Assembly (NCBI RefSeq): GCF_900090285.1
Contig: NZ_LT607754.1
Span: 3,622,001-3,686,000 of the forward strand
DNA: 64,000 bases
Direction of reading: 5' to 3'
Source of the DNA: Micromonospora inositola
GTDB lineage: Bacteria > Actinomycetota > Actinomycetes > Mycobacteriales > Micromonosporaceae
The notes under the pieces were generated by a model. It worked only from the letters and a program-made list of their open reading frames with translations, was not told the DNA's origin and ran no database searches. Position 1 is the stretch's first letter, and each line of letters begins with the position of its first letter. The position numbers and the translations under genes are program-made. This document shows, in pieces, positions 8,580 to 16,172 of this stretch.

Positions 8580-9106
8580 CGTCTCTCCGTCCCCCTCAGA
8601 TCCACGGTCGGCGTCCCCAGGTCGGGCAGCGGGACGCCGAGCAGTTCCACGCTGTCGCCCGCCTCCCGGTTCACCGCGTTGAGCGCGGCGACCAGTTTCT
8701 TCTCCTCGTAGGTGAAGTGCGACTCCAGCAGCGCGGCGAGGCCGTCCAGCTCGGCGCGGACCGCCGGGCCGGCGGCCGGGCCGGCCGTCAGGTCCCCGAT
8801 CCGGCGCAGGATGCCCGCTACCACCTTGTGGTCCTCCGCCAGTTCGGCGAGGACCGGGCGCAGCGCCGGCTCCCGTTCGGCGAGGACCCGGAACGCGCCG
8901 CCGTCCTCCCCGCCGTGGTGCCGGGTGAGTGCCGCGCAGAAACCCAGGCAGTGGGCGCGCAGGTCCGGGGACGACCGGAGGTCGGCGGCGGGGGAGTCGA
9001 GGCTCGTACGGAGCCGGGCCAGCTCCTCGCGGAGCCAGAGATGGATTTCGACCAACTGGTTGCCGAGGGCGGTCAGCCGCCCGTTCGGCTCGTGGGATGG
9101 GTGCAC
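8576..9106 (-). CDS. Hemerythrin HHE-domain protein
   Basis: A 176-residue all-helical protein with a spaced His/Glu set typical of hemerythrin-like cation-binding domains: an N-terminal His in VEIHLWLREEL, then TRHHGGEDGG, EDHKVV and SHFTYEEKK. These would ligate a di-iron centre that binds oxygen, NO or acts in redox sensing. The frame is open further upstream, but GTG at 9106 has AGGGGA six bases before it and begins the conserved region. The stop overlaps the ATG of the downstream aldo/keto reductase by four bases. Pairing with a reductase suggests a detoxification or stress role, which is inference. Confidence 0.82.
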   Translation of the reverse strand: MHPSHEPNGRLTALGNQLVEIHLWLREELARLRTSLDSPAADLRSSPDLRAHCLGFCAALTRHHGGEDGGAFRVLAEREPALRPVLAELAEDHKVVAGILRRIGDLTAGPAAGPAVRAELDGLAALLESHFTYEEKKLVAALNAVNREAGDSVELLGVPLPDLGTPTVDLRGTERR

Positions 9107-9195
9107 ATGGTCCCCTGCTGTCCCGCGCCTCCATGCCCACGGCGGTCTCCTTGCCGGGCGCACCGCGACGCTCCGGCGAGTCTACGGGGACGAAG

Positions 9196-10527
9196 TCAGG
9201 TCGACGGCTCCCCGGGCTCCGGCCCGTGCCACCGGGCCCGGTAGGCGGCCTCCGTCGCCTCGTGGGTGGTCCGTTCCTGGACGACGACCTCGTGCAGGGC
9301 GTCCCGGGCATCGCCCATGATCAGCACCTCCAGCGCCACCAACCCGACGCAGACGGCGGTCAGCAGACTGAGGGCGGCCAGGCCCGGCAGCCGTTCGCCG
9401 ACCGGGATGCACGCTCCGAGCAGCAGCACCGTGCCCACCCGGAGCCAGGTGACCGTGTGCAGGGTGCGGAGCTGGAACAGCATGTTGCCGCAGAGGTAGC
9501 AGATCACCCCGCCGAAAAGCAGCGGCACGTCGGCACCGTGCGCGCGGTCGGCCAGCGGGATGTGCGGATCGGCGATCTCGTGCACGATCCCCTCGGCGCC
9601 CAGGGCGAACAGGATGATCCCGGCGATCATCGGCAGGTAGAGGTACGCGTAGGCGTCCCGGGCCATCGACACCCGGGGGCCGCCCTGCGCCGCGTGCAGG
9701 GCGATCCGGGCGGCCGGTCCCACCCAGTCGTAGTGCACCCACCACAGGGCTGCGGTGAAGAAGATGCCGAGGATGGCGGCCGTCACCGCCGGCCAGGTCG
9801 GCGGCTGGCCGAGCAGGTTGCTGCCCACGCCGACGGAGATGACCGACTCGCCCAGCGCGATGATGAGGATCAGGTCGTACCGCTCGGTCCAGTGCTCGGC
9901 GGAGATGACGTTCCAGCCCCAGGTGCCCGCGATCAAACCGGTGGAATACTGCAGCAGCACCACGGTCGCCCACAGCCCGTCCCGGATCAGGGCGGCCCGG
10001 CCGGGGTCCTGGACCTGCGCCGGGATCAGCGCGGCGGCGAGCAGCAGGAGGGTGCTCAGCACCAACTCCGGGGCGAACCGGCGCAGCTGCCGGCGCTCGT
10101 TCGGGCTGTCCCATACGACATGCAGGTAGAGGGCCAGGTGCACGAAGCGGATGATCACGTAGCTGACCGCTGCCACCATCGGCCCGGCGGCGTTCTCGCC
10201 GGGGTCGCGGAAGGCCTGGGGAAGTGCCAGCGCGAAGGTGAACAGGGCGGCCATCCCGAGGGTCATCAGCGCCGGGACGAACCCCTCACCGAGCCGGACC
10301 CGGGTGGCGACCACGCTGTGCACCACCCAGGACCACCAGAGCACGGCGAGCACCAGCAGCGCGTGCAGCAGGTTCGTGCCGTTGACGTCCACGGCGGTGG
10401 CCCGGGTGATGATGAAGAACGAGAAGACGAAGACCAGGTCGAAGAAGACCTCGAACCGGTCCACCCGGGCGCCTGGGGCGACCGCGATGGCCGGGCCCAA
10501 CCACCCGCGCCGCCGTTTGCCCCCCAC
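9196..10527 (-). CDS. Low-temperature-requirement protein A (LtrA) family membrane protein
   Basis: A 443-residue polytopic membrane protein with about a dozen hydrophobic helices. The signature RFEVFFDLVFVF near the N-terminus (about residues 24-35) is characteristic of LtrA-family proteins, first named from a Listeria low-temperature mutant; further typical elements are the WWSWVVHS helix, WTERYDLILIIALGES and LWWVHYDW. Biochemical function is unknown for the family. Gene order on this strand is tetR, then ltrA with a 44-base gap, so it might be read through from the regulator, but no direct link is visible. ATG start follows a short purine-rich stretch. Confidence 0.85.
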   Translation of the reverse strand: MGGKRRRGWLGPAIAVAPGARVDRFEVFFDLVFVFSFFIITRATAVDVNGTNLLHALLVLAVLWWSWVVHSVVATRVRLGEGFVPALMTLGMAALFTFALALPQAFRDPGENAAGPMVAAVSYVIIRFVHLALYLHVVWDSPNERRQLRRFAPELVLSTLLLLAAALIPAQVQDPGRAALIRDGLWATVVLLQYSTGLIAGTWGWNVISAEHWTERYDLILIIALGESVISVGVGSNLLGQPPTWPAVTAAILGIFFTAALWWVHYDWVGPAARIALHAAQGGPRVSMARDAYAYLYLPMIAGIILFALGAEGIVHEIADPHIPLADRAHGADVPLLFGGVICYLCGNMLFQLRTLHTVTWLRVGTVLLLGACIPVGERLPGLAALSLLTAVCVGLVALEVLIMGDARDALHEVVVQERTTHEATEAAYRARWHGPEPGEPST

Positions 10528-10571
10528 CGGTCGAGTCTCGCAGCGCCCGGCCGGCTCCGGTTCCGAATCGC

Positions 10572-11147
10572 TCAGCCGCTCCGCTGCCGCAGGCCGTCCA
10601 TCAGCAGGTTGAGCAGGCGGCCGGCCTGCTCGCGCTGGCCGGGCTCGCCGGCGACCAGGGAGACCCCGCTCAGGCCGGCCAGCACGTCGGCGGGGGCGAC
10701 GTCGGCCCGGACCCGGCCCGCCGCAGCCCCCGCCTCTAGCAGCTGACCCAGGGCCGCCAGGAGCCGGTCCCGGCTGTGCGCGTACGGGTTGGCGCCGGAG
10801 GCGATGACCAGCCGGAGCGCGTCCGCCATGCCCCGCTTGGTGGAGAGGTAGTCGATGAAACGGTCCATCCAGGCACGTACCGCCCGGTCCGGCGGCAGGC
10901 TGGCCAGCAGCTCCGGCGCGGCGTCGCAGAGCTTGGCCAGCTCGTTGCGGTAGGCCGCCTCGACCAGGGCCTCCCGGGTGGGGAAGTGCCGGTAGAGGGT
11001 GCCGATGCCGACCCCGGCCTCCCGGGCGATCGAGTCGAGCGTTACCTCCGGCCCGGCGTGGGAAAACGCGCGTACCGCGGCGTCCAGCAGCCGCTGCCGG
11101 TTGCGCAGCGCGTCGGCGCGCAGCGGTCGGGGGCCGGTGTCGGGCAC
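10572..11147 (-). CDS. TetR-family transcriptional regulator
   Basis: A 191-residue one-component repressor. The N-terminal helix-turn-helix is clear: TLDSIAREAGVGIGTLYRHF (about residues 36-55) preceded by a basic RADALRNRQRLLDAA helix. The C-terminal ligand-binding domain is alpha-helical and divergent (SLPPDRAVRAWMDRFIDYL and following), resembling the SCO-type TetR C-terminal domain. GTG at 11147 is preceded by GAGGAG at a good distance; upstream codons belong to the intergenic region. It is divergent from an SDR gene and the shared 146-base interval holds two near-identical 14-base palindromes, so repression of the SDR and of itself is a strong inference. Confidence 0.88.
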   Translation of the reverse strand: MPDTGPRPLRADALRNRQRLLDAAVRAFSHAGPEVTLDSIAREAGVGIGTLYRHFPTREALVEAAYRNELAKLCDAAPELLASLPPDRAVRAWMDRFIDYLSTKRGMADALRLVIASGANPYAHSRDRLLAALGQLLEAGAAAGRVRADVAPADVLAGLSGVSLVAGEPGQREQAGRLLNLLMDGLRQRSG

Positions 11148-11185
11148 GTCTCCTCCTCGGGGCGACCGGCCGGGGCGCGGTCGGA

Positions 11186-11215
11186 TTGGCAAGCGGAGGA
11201 ACCTCCGGTTAGTCT
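11186..11215 (+). promoter_or_regulatory. Predicted promoter of the TetR-controlled SDR
   Basis: TTGGCA (-35) and TAGTCT (-10, TAnnnT form) separated by 18 bases, with the start point expected near 11222. One operator-like palindrome fills the spacer and a second sits just after the predicted start point, the classical arrangement for repression by blocking RNA polymerase. Confidence 0.5.
11194..11207. promoter_or_regulatory. Operator candidate 1 for the TetR regulator
   Basis: CGGAGGAACCTCCG, an inverted repeat with 6-base arms (CGGAGG/CCTCCG) and a central AA. It differs from operator candidate 2 by one base and lies between the predicted -35 and -10 of the divergent SDR. Confidence 0.65.
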
Positions 11216-11224
11216 CGACTGTAA

Positions 11225-11238
11225 CGGAGGATCCTCCG
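11225..11238. promoter_or_regulatory. Operator candidate 2 for the TetR regulator
   Basis: CGGAGGATCCTCCG, a perfect 14-base palindrome. Its centre is 31 bases from that of candidate 1, about three helical turns, so two dimers could bind on the same DNA face. Confidence 0.68.
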
Positions 11239-11293
11239 ATTCTCATCGTAGCGGCCGGACCGGGCGTCCGCGTCGCCACCGACAAGGATGATC

Positions 11294-12241
11294 ATGACCA
11301 CCAGCACACCCGTCACCACGCCGTACTCCCGGGAGACCACCGCCATGGAGGTGGTGCGCGGCATCGACCTCACCGGGCGCCGGGCCGTCGTCACCGGCGG
11401 CGCGTCCGGGATCGGCGTGGAGACCGCCCGCGCGCTCGCCGCCGCCGGGGCCGACGTCACGCTCGCCGTACGCAACGTCGACGCCGGTCAGCAGGCCGCC
11501 ACCGACATCACCGGCACCACCGGCAACGACCGGATCCTGGTGGCCCAGCTGGACCTGGCCGACCTGTCGTCGGTGGCCGCCTTCGTCCGGACCTGGGACG
11601 GGCCGCTGCACATCCTGGTCAACAACGCGGGCATCATGGCCTCGCCCGAGATGCGCACCCCGCAGGGCTGGGAGATGCAGTTCGCCACCAACCACCTGGG
11701 CCACTTCGCCCTGGCCACCGGGCTGCGCCCGGCCCTGGCCGCGGCCGACGGGGCCCGCGTCGTCTCGGTCAGCTCGGCCGCCCACCTGCGCTCGCCGGTG
11801 GTCTTCGAGGACATCCACTTCCGGCAGCGGCCCTACGACCCGTGGGAGGCGTACGGGCAGTCCAAGACGGCGAACGTGCTCTTCGCCGTCGAGGTCAGCC
11901 GGCGCTGGGCCGACGACGGGATCCTCAGCAACGCGCTGATGCCGGGCGCGATCCGGACCAACCTCCAGCGCTACATCAGCGACGAGGACCTCGCCCGGCT
12001 GCGCGCCGAGAGCGGGGGCGGGACGACGCCCAGTTGGAAAAACACCGAACAGGGCGCGGCCACCTCGGTGCTGGTCGCCACCTCGCCGCTGCTCGACGGC
12101 GTCGGCGGGCGGTACTTCGAGGACGTCCAGGAGGCCGGGCCGAACCAGCCCGGCACCCGCATCGGGTACGCCCCGTACGCCCGCGACCCGGAGGCCGCCG
12201 AACGGCTCTGGCAGGTCTCCGAGGAACACCTGCGCGCCTGA
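11294..12241 (+). CDS. SDR-family oxidoreductase (retinol-dehydrogenase-like)
   Basis: A 315-residue classical SDR: cofactor motif TGGASGIG near residues 34-41, NNAG in ILVNNAGIM, the active Ser in VSVSSAAH, and YxxxK in AYGQSK (Y187, K191). Segments such as EMQFATNHLGHFALA and the position after YxxxK (TANVLF) match the large group annotated as retinol dehydrogenase/WW-domain-oxidoreductase-like SDRs; the natural substrate is unknown. ATG at 11294 is preferred over 11288 because the AAGG at 11284-11287 then has a normal spacing. The gene is divergent from a TetR regulator, with two palindromes in its promoter, so it is probably the regulator's main target. Confidence 0.87.
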   Translation: MTTSTPVTTPYSRETTAMEVVRGIDLTGRRAVVTGGASGIGVETARALAAAGADVTLAVRNVDAGQQAATDITGTTGNDRILVAQLDLADLSSVAAFVRTWDGPLHILVNNAGIMASPEMRTPQGWEMQFATNHLGHFALATGLRPALAAADGARVVSVSSAAHLRSPVVFEDIHFRQRPYDPWEAYGQSKTANVLFAVEVSRRWADDGILSNALMPGAIRTNLQRYISDEDLARLRAESGGGTTPSWKNTEQGAATSVLVATSPLLDGVGGRYFEDVQEAGPNQPGTRIGYAPYARDPEAAERLWQVSEEHLRA

Positions 12242-12255
12242 CCGACCCGGGAACG

Positions 12256-12294
12256 GCGAAGGCGCCCCGGTCGAGGTGACCGGGGCGCCTTCGC
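12256..12294. terminator. Bidirectional terminator between SDR and sucB
   Basis: A 17-base perfect stem (GCGAAGGCGCCCCGGTC and its complement) around a 5-base loop. It sits between two convergent genes and needs no U-tract on either side, as is common in GC-rich actinomycetes. Confidence 0.85.
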
Positions 12295-12301
12295 GCGGGT
12301 G

Positions 12302-14143
12302 TTACAGGCCCAGCTCGGCCTCGAAGTTGCCGGCCTCCAGCCGCTCCTTGACCGCGACCAGGAAGCGGGCGGCGTCCGCGCCGTCGATCAGCCGGTGGTC
12401 GTACGACATGGCCAGGTAGACCATCTGCCGGACCGCGACGACCTCGCCCAGCTCGGGGTCGTTCACCACGACCGGACGCTTCACCACGGCACCCGTGCCG
12501 AGCATTGCCGACTGCGGCGACGGCACGATCGGGGTGTCGAAGAGCGCGCCCCGGCTGCCGGTGTTGGTCAGCGTGAACGTCGCACCGGCGATCTCGTCCG
12601 GGCTGATCTTGTTGGTCCGGGTGCGCTCGGCCAGGTCGGCGACCCGCTTGGCGATGCCGCCCAGGTTGAGGTCGCCGGCGTTGTGGATGACCGGCACCAG
12701 AAGGCCCCGCTCGGTGTCCACGGCGATGCCGAGGTGCTCCGCGTCCGGGTAGGTGATCGTCCCCGCCGCCAGGTCCATCCGGGCGTTGACGATCGGATAC
12801 GCCTGCAGCGCCTCGACGGCGGCGAGGGCGAAGAACGGCAGGAAGGACAGCTTCACACCGTGCCGCTGCTGGAAGGAGTCCTTCGCCTGCGCCCGCAGCT
12901 TGGCGATTCTGGTGACGTCCACCTCGATCACCGTGGTGAGCTGCGCCATCTCGTGCAGCGACTCCTGCATCCGCTTGGCGATGGCCGTGCGGATCCGGGT
13001 CAGCTTCTCGGTGGTGCCCCGCTTGCCGCTCGGCTGCGGCTTCGCGGCCGGCTTCGCCGGGGCCGCCGCGGCGGCGGCCGGCTGCGCCGCCGGAGCCGGG
13101 GCGGCCTTGGCCGCCTTGGCCTTCTCGGCCGCCTCCAGCACGTCCTGCTTGCGGATCCGCCCGCCGACGCCGGTGCCGTTGACCGAGGCGAGGTCGACGG
13201 CGTGCTCGCTGGCCAGCTTGCGCACCAGCGGGGTCACGTAACCGGCCGCCTCCTCGCCGCCGCCCTGCGCCGGGGCGGAGGGACGCTGCGGGGTCGGGGT
13301 CGGCGCGGCGGGCTGGGCCGCCCGCTCGGCCTTCGCCGGCTGGGGGGCGGTCTCCGCCTCGGCCGCCGGCTGGTTGTACGACATGCCCGGGGTCGGCTCC
13401 TCGACCTTGGGCTCCGGCTCCGGCTCCGGCTCCGGCTCGGCCTTGGGCTCCGGCTTCGGCTCGGGCTTCGCCTCGGCCTTCGGCTCCGGCTTGGGCTCCG
13501 CCTTCGGCTGGGCCGGCGCGGCGCCGGCGGCGCCGATGATCGCCAGGTCGGCGCCGACCTCGGCGGTCTCGTCCTCGGCGACCTTGATCTCCAGCACGGT
13601 GCCGGCGACCGGCGAGGGGATCTCGGTGTCGACCTTGTCGGTGGAGACCTCCAGCAGCGGCTCGTCCACCTCGACGGTCTCGCCGACCTGCTTGAGCCAG
13701 CGGGTGACCGTACCCTCGGTGACGCTCTCGCCCAGCGCCGGCATCTTCACCGGGGTGCCCTCGCCCGACGGCGCCGGGGCGGCCTGGGCCGCCGGCTCCT
13801 CGACGGCCGGCTGCTCCGCCTCGGCCTGCGGCTCCGCGGCGGCCGCCGCGGCCTGCTCGGCCGGGGCCTCCTGCGGCTGCGGGGCGGCCGCGCCGGCCGC
13901 CTCGCCCTCGCCCGCGATGACGGCCAGCTCACTGCCGACCTCGGCGGTCTCGTCCTCACCGACCACGATGCGGCTCAGCACCCCCGCCGCGGGCGACGGG
14001 ATCTCGGTGTCGACCTTGTCGGTCGAGACCTCGAGGAGCGGCTCGTCGACCTCGACGGTGTCGCCCTCCTGCTTGAGCCAGCGCGTGACGGTGCCCTCGG
14101 TGACGCTCTCGCCGAGCCGGGGCATGGTGACCGATACCGGCAT
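12302..14143 (-). CDS. sucB: 2-Oxoacid dehydrogenase E2, dihydrolipoamide acyltransferase with two lipoyl domains
   Basis: A 613-residue E2 core subunit. Two lipoyl domains (about 1-78 and 128-205) each carry the lipoylated Lys in [12 protein letters not shown] (K43 and K170). They are joined by Ala/Pro-rich linkers; the second contains alternating Pro-Glu/Pro-Lys dipeptides. A peripheral subunit-binding domain (about 302-340, [12 protein letters not shown]) is followed by the catalytic acyltransferase with HxxxDG (H583, D587). It transfers succinyl or acetyl groups to CoA inside the complex. In M. tuberculosis the homologue (DlaT/Rv2215) serves pyruvate dehydrogenase and peroxynitrite reductase, so PDH use is possible here too. 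It lies downstream of lpdA on the same strand with a 67-base gap. Confidence 0.93.
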   Translation of the reverse strand: MPVSVTMPRLGESVTEGTVTRWLKQEGDTVEVDEPLLEVSTDKVDTEIPSPAAGVLSRIVVGEDETAEVGSELAVIAGEGEAAGAAAPQPQEAPAEQAAAAAAEPQAEAEQPAVEEPAAQAAPAPSGEGTPVKMPALGESVTEGTVTRWLKQVGETVEVDEPLLEVSTDKVDTEIPSPVAGTVLEIKVAEDETAEVGADLAIIGAAGAAPAQPKAEPKPEPKAEAKPEPKPEPKAEPEPEPEPEPKVEEPTPGMSYNQPAAEAETAPQPAKAERAAQPAAPTPTPQRPSAPAQGGGEEAAGYVTPLVRKLASEHAVDLASVNGTGVGGRIRKQDVLEAAEKAKAAKAAPAPAAQPAAAAAAPAKPAAKPQPSGKRGTTEKLTRIRTAIAKRMQESLHEMAQLTTVIEVDVTRIAKLRAQAKDSFQQRHGVKLSFLPFFALAAVEALQAYPIVNARMDLAAGTITYPDAEHLGIAVDTERGLLVPVIHNAGDLNLGGIAKRVADLAERTRTNKISPDEIAGATFTLTNTGSRGALFDTPIVPSPQSAMLGTGAVVKRPVVVNDPELGEVVAVRQMVYLAMSYDHRLIDGADAARFLVAVKERLEAGNFEAELGL

Positions 14144-14210
14144 GTTCTCCAGACTCCTTCATTCCCCTGGTGGGATCATCGCCCGTCGCCGGACGCCGCG
14201 GTTGTCGTGA

Positions 14211-15599
14211 TCAGGCGTGCGAGTGCAGCGGCTTGCCAGCGAGGGCCAGGTGCGCCTCGCCCAGGGCCTCGGTCTGCGTGGGGTGGGCGTGCACGAGCTG
14301 CGCGACCTCGGCCGGGTACGCCTCCCAGTTGTAGATGAGCTGCGCCTCGCCGACCAGCTCGCCGACCCGGGCGCCGACCATGTGCACGCCGACCACCGGA
14401 CCGTCCTCGATCCGGACCAACTTCACGAAGCCGGCCGTCTTGAGGATCTGGCTCTTGCCGTTGCCACCGAGGTTGTAGTTGTAGGTCCTGACCTTGTCGC
14501 CGTACTGCTCCTTGGCCTTCGCCTCGGTCAGGCCGACCGACGCCAGCTCCGGGTCGGAGTAGGTGACCCGCGGGATGCCGGCCTCGTCGATCACGGCCGG
14601 GTTCTGGCCGGCGATCTCCTCGGCGACGAAGATGCCCTGCTGGAAGCCGCGGTGGGCGAGCTGGAGGCCCGGCACGATGTCGCCGACTGCGTAGACGTTC
14701 GGCACGCTGGTGCGCAGCCGCTCGTCGGTCAGCACGTAGCCGCGGTCCATCTTGACGCCCTGCTCCTCGTACCCGAGGTTGGCGGTGTTCGGGCCGCGGC
14801 CGACCGCGACCAGCAGCAGCTCGGCCTCGACGGTCTCGCCGCCCTGGATGGTCAGCTTGACGCCGTTCTCGGTCTTCTCGACCTTCTCGAACGGCTTGCC
14901 CACCTTGAAGTTGATCTTCCGCTTGCGGAAGGCCCGCTCCAGCGCCTTCGACGACTCCTCGTCCTCGGCGGCGACCAGGCGGGGCAGCGCCTCGACGATC
15001 GTCACGTCCACGCCGAAGGACTTCCACACGCTGGCGAACTCGACGCCGATCACGCCGCCGCCCAGCACGATCACCGACGACGGGACCCGGTCCAGGGTCA
15101 GCGCGTGATCGCTGGTGATGATCCGCTCGCCGTCGATCTCCAGGCCGGGCAGGCTCTTCGCGTACGAGCCGGAGGCCAGGATGACGTTGCGGCCGGTGTA
15201 GCGCTTGCCGTCCACCTCGACGACGTTCCTGCCGACCAGCTTGCCGGCGCCCGCCACGAAGGTGATGTTCTTGGCGCCCCCGACCAGGCCCTGCAGGCCC
15301 TTGTACAGCCGGGAGATCACGCCGTCCTTGTACGAGTTGACCGCCGCCATGTCGATGCCGACCAGCTCGGCCTTGACGCCGAACTGCTCCGACTCACGGG
15401 TCTGGTCGGCGATCTCGGCGGCGTGCAGCAGCGCCTTGGTGGGAATGCAGCCGTTGTGCAGGCAGGTGCCGCCGAGCTTGCCCTTCTCGATCAGCGCGAC
15501 GGAGAGATCCAGCTGGGCGGCACGCAGCGCCGCCGCGTAGCCGCCGCTGCCACCTCCGAGAATGACGATGTCGAAGGTCGCTTCGTTCGGCTCGCTCAC
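14211..15599 (-). CDS. lpdA: Dihydrolipoyl dehydrogenase (E3)
   Basis: A 462-residue FAD-dependent disulfide oxidoreductase that reoxidises the dihydrolipoyl arm of E2 with NAD+. N-terminal FAD motif GGGSGGYAAA, the redox-active pair in GTCLHNGCIPTK (C46, C51), a second Rossmann motif GGGVIGVEFAS for NAD+, and the C-terminal dimerisation domain with the catalytic His in HAHPTQTE (followed by the usual Glu). GTG start at 15599 has GGGAG upstream at 6-base spacing. The order lpdA-sucB on one strand indicates an operon for 2-oxoacid dehydrogenase components; no E1 gene is in the window. Confidence 0.94.
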   Translation of the reverse strand: MSEPNEATFDIVILGGGSGGYAAALRAAQLDLSVALIEKGKLGGTCLHNGCIPTKALLHAAEIADQTRESEQFGVKAELVGIDMAAVNSYKDGVISRLYKGLQGLVGGAKNITFVAGAGKLVGRNVVEVDGKRYTGRNVILASGSYAKSLPGLEIDGERIITSDHALTLDRVPSSVIVLGGGVIGVEFASVWKSFGVDVTIVEALPRLVAAEDEESSKALERAFRKRKINFKVGKPFEKVEKTENGVKLTIQGGETVEAELLLVAVGRGPNTANLGYEEQGVKMDRGYVLTDERLRTSVPNVYAVGDIVPGLQLAHRGFQQGIFVAEEIAGQNPAVIDEAGIPRVTYSDPELASVGLTEAKAKEQYGDKVRTYNYNLGGNGKSQILKTAGFVKLVRIEDGPVVGVHMVGARVGELVGEAQLIYNWEAYPAEVAQLVHAHPTQTEALGEAHLALAGKPLHSHA

Positions 15600-15779
15600 G
15601 TCCAACTCCCAGGTCGCGTCGCTGCATCGGGGGGTCACGGCAGGGTGGCACGGACAGACCCCACCTCGGTCATCTTGTCACTCCGAGCTCGAGGGCGCGT
15701 AGTGAGGTGCCCAACGACACGTCGTGGACACGTACTCTTGGCACCGTCTTCGATGGTGCACGGGGGAGGAGAGCGTCCG

Positions 15780-16109
15780 GTGGGGCTGTTCCGTCGACGG
15801 AAGCGGACGAGCGTGGCGAGCCGCGACCGGGTTGCCGACCGCGCCGACCTGGACCATCTCGAGAACTTCGTCCGGACCCGGCGGGGGGTCGAGGCGTACA
15901 TCGAGCCGCGGACGACGGTCACCGAGACCACCGTCATGCTGATCGCCGACGACGGGGAGTGGACCCGGCGGCGGATCGACGGCCCGGAGGGCGCGCGCCG
16001 CTTCGCCCACCGGCTGGCCATCCCGGTCTACGACGTCCGCCTGATGGGCTACCCGCAACGGATGCGCGACTACAACGAACGCCGCAAGCGCCGCCCCGAG
16101 CTGTTCTGA
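15780..16109 (+). CDS. Conserved hypothetical protein
   Basis: A 109-residue basic protein without a family I can name. It starts MGLFRRRKR, continues with an acidic/Arg-rich helix and then an alternating, probably beta-rich middle (TTVTETTVMLIADDGEWTR), ending in a charged NERRKRRPELF. No membrane helix or metal motif. GTG at 15780 has GGGGGAGGAGAG a few bases upstream. It is divergent from lpdA across a 180-base interval and is followed by a clear terminator, so it is monocistronic. Confidence 0.7.
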   Translation: MGLFRRRKRTSVASRDRVADRADLDHLENFVRTRRGVEAYIEPRTTVTETTVMLIADDGEWTRRRIDGPEGARRFAHRLAIPVYDVRLMGYPQRMRDYNERRKRRPELF

Positions 16110-16122
16110 GGCCGGGAACGCG

Positions 16123-16155
16123 GACGGGGCGCCCCCGCGCAGGGAGCGCCCCGTC
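16123..16155. terminator. Terminator between the hypothetical gene and pepA
   Basis: Inverted repeat GACGGGGCGC / GCGCCCCGTC with a 13-base loop in the 63-base gap between convergent genes; likely active in both directions. Confidence 0.7.
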
Positions 16156-16172
16156 GTGCTGTCCGGTACCCG

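Noticed and set aside
13380..13520. Repetitive Pro-Glu/Pro-Lys coding stretch in sucB as a possible frameshift or expansion locus
   Set aside because: It is an ordinary flexible interdomain linker in actinobacterial E2 proteins and the frame is intact on both sides.
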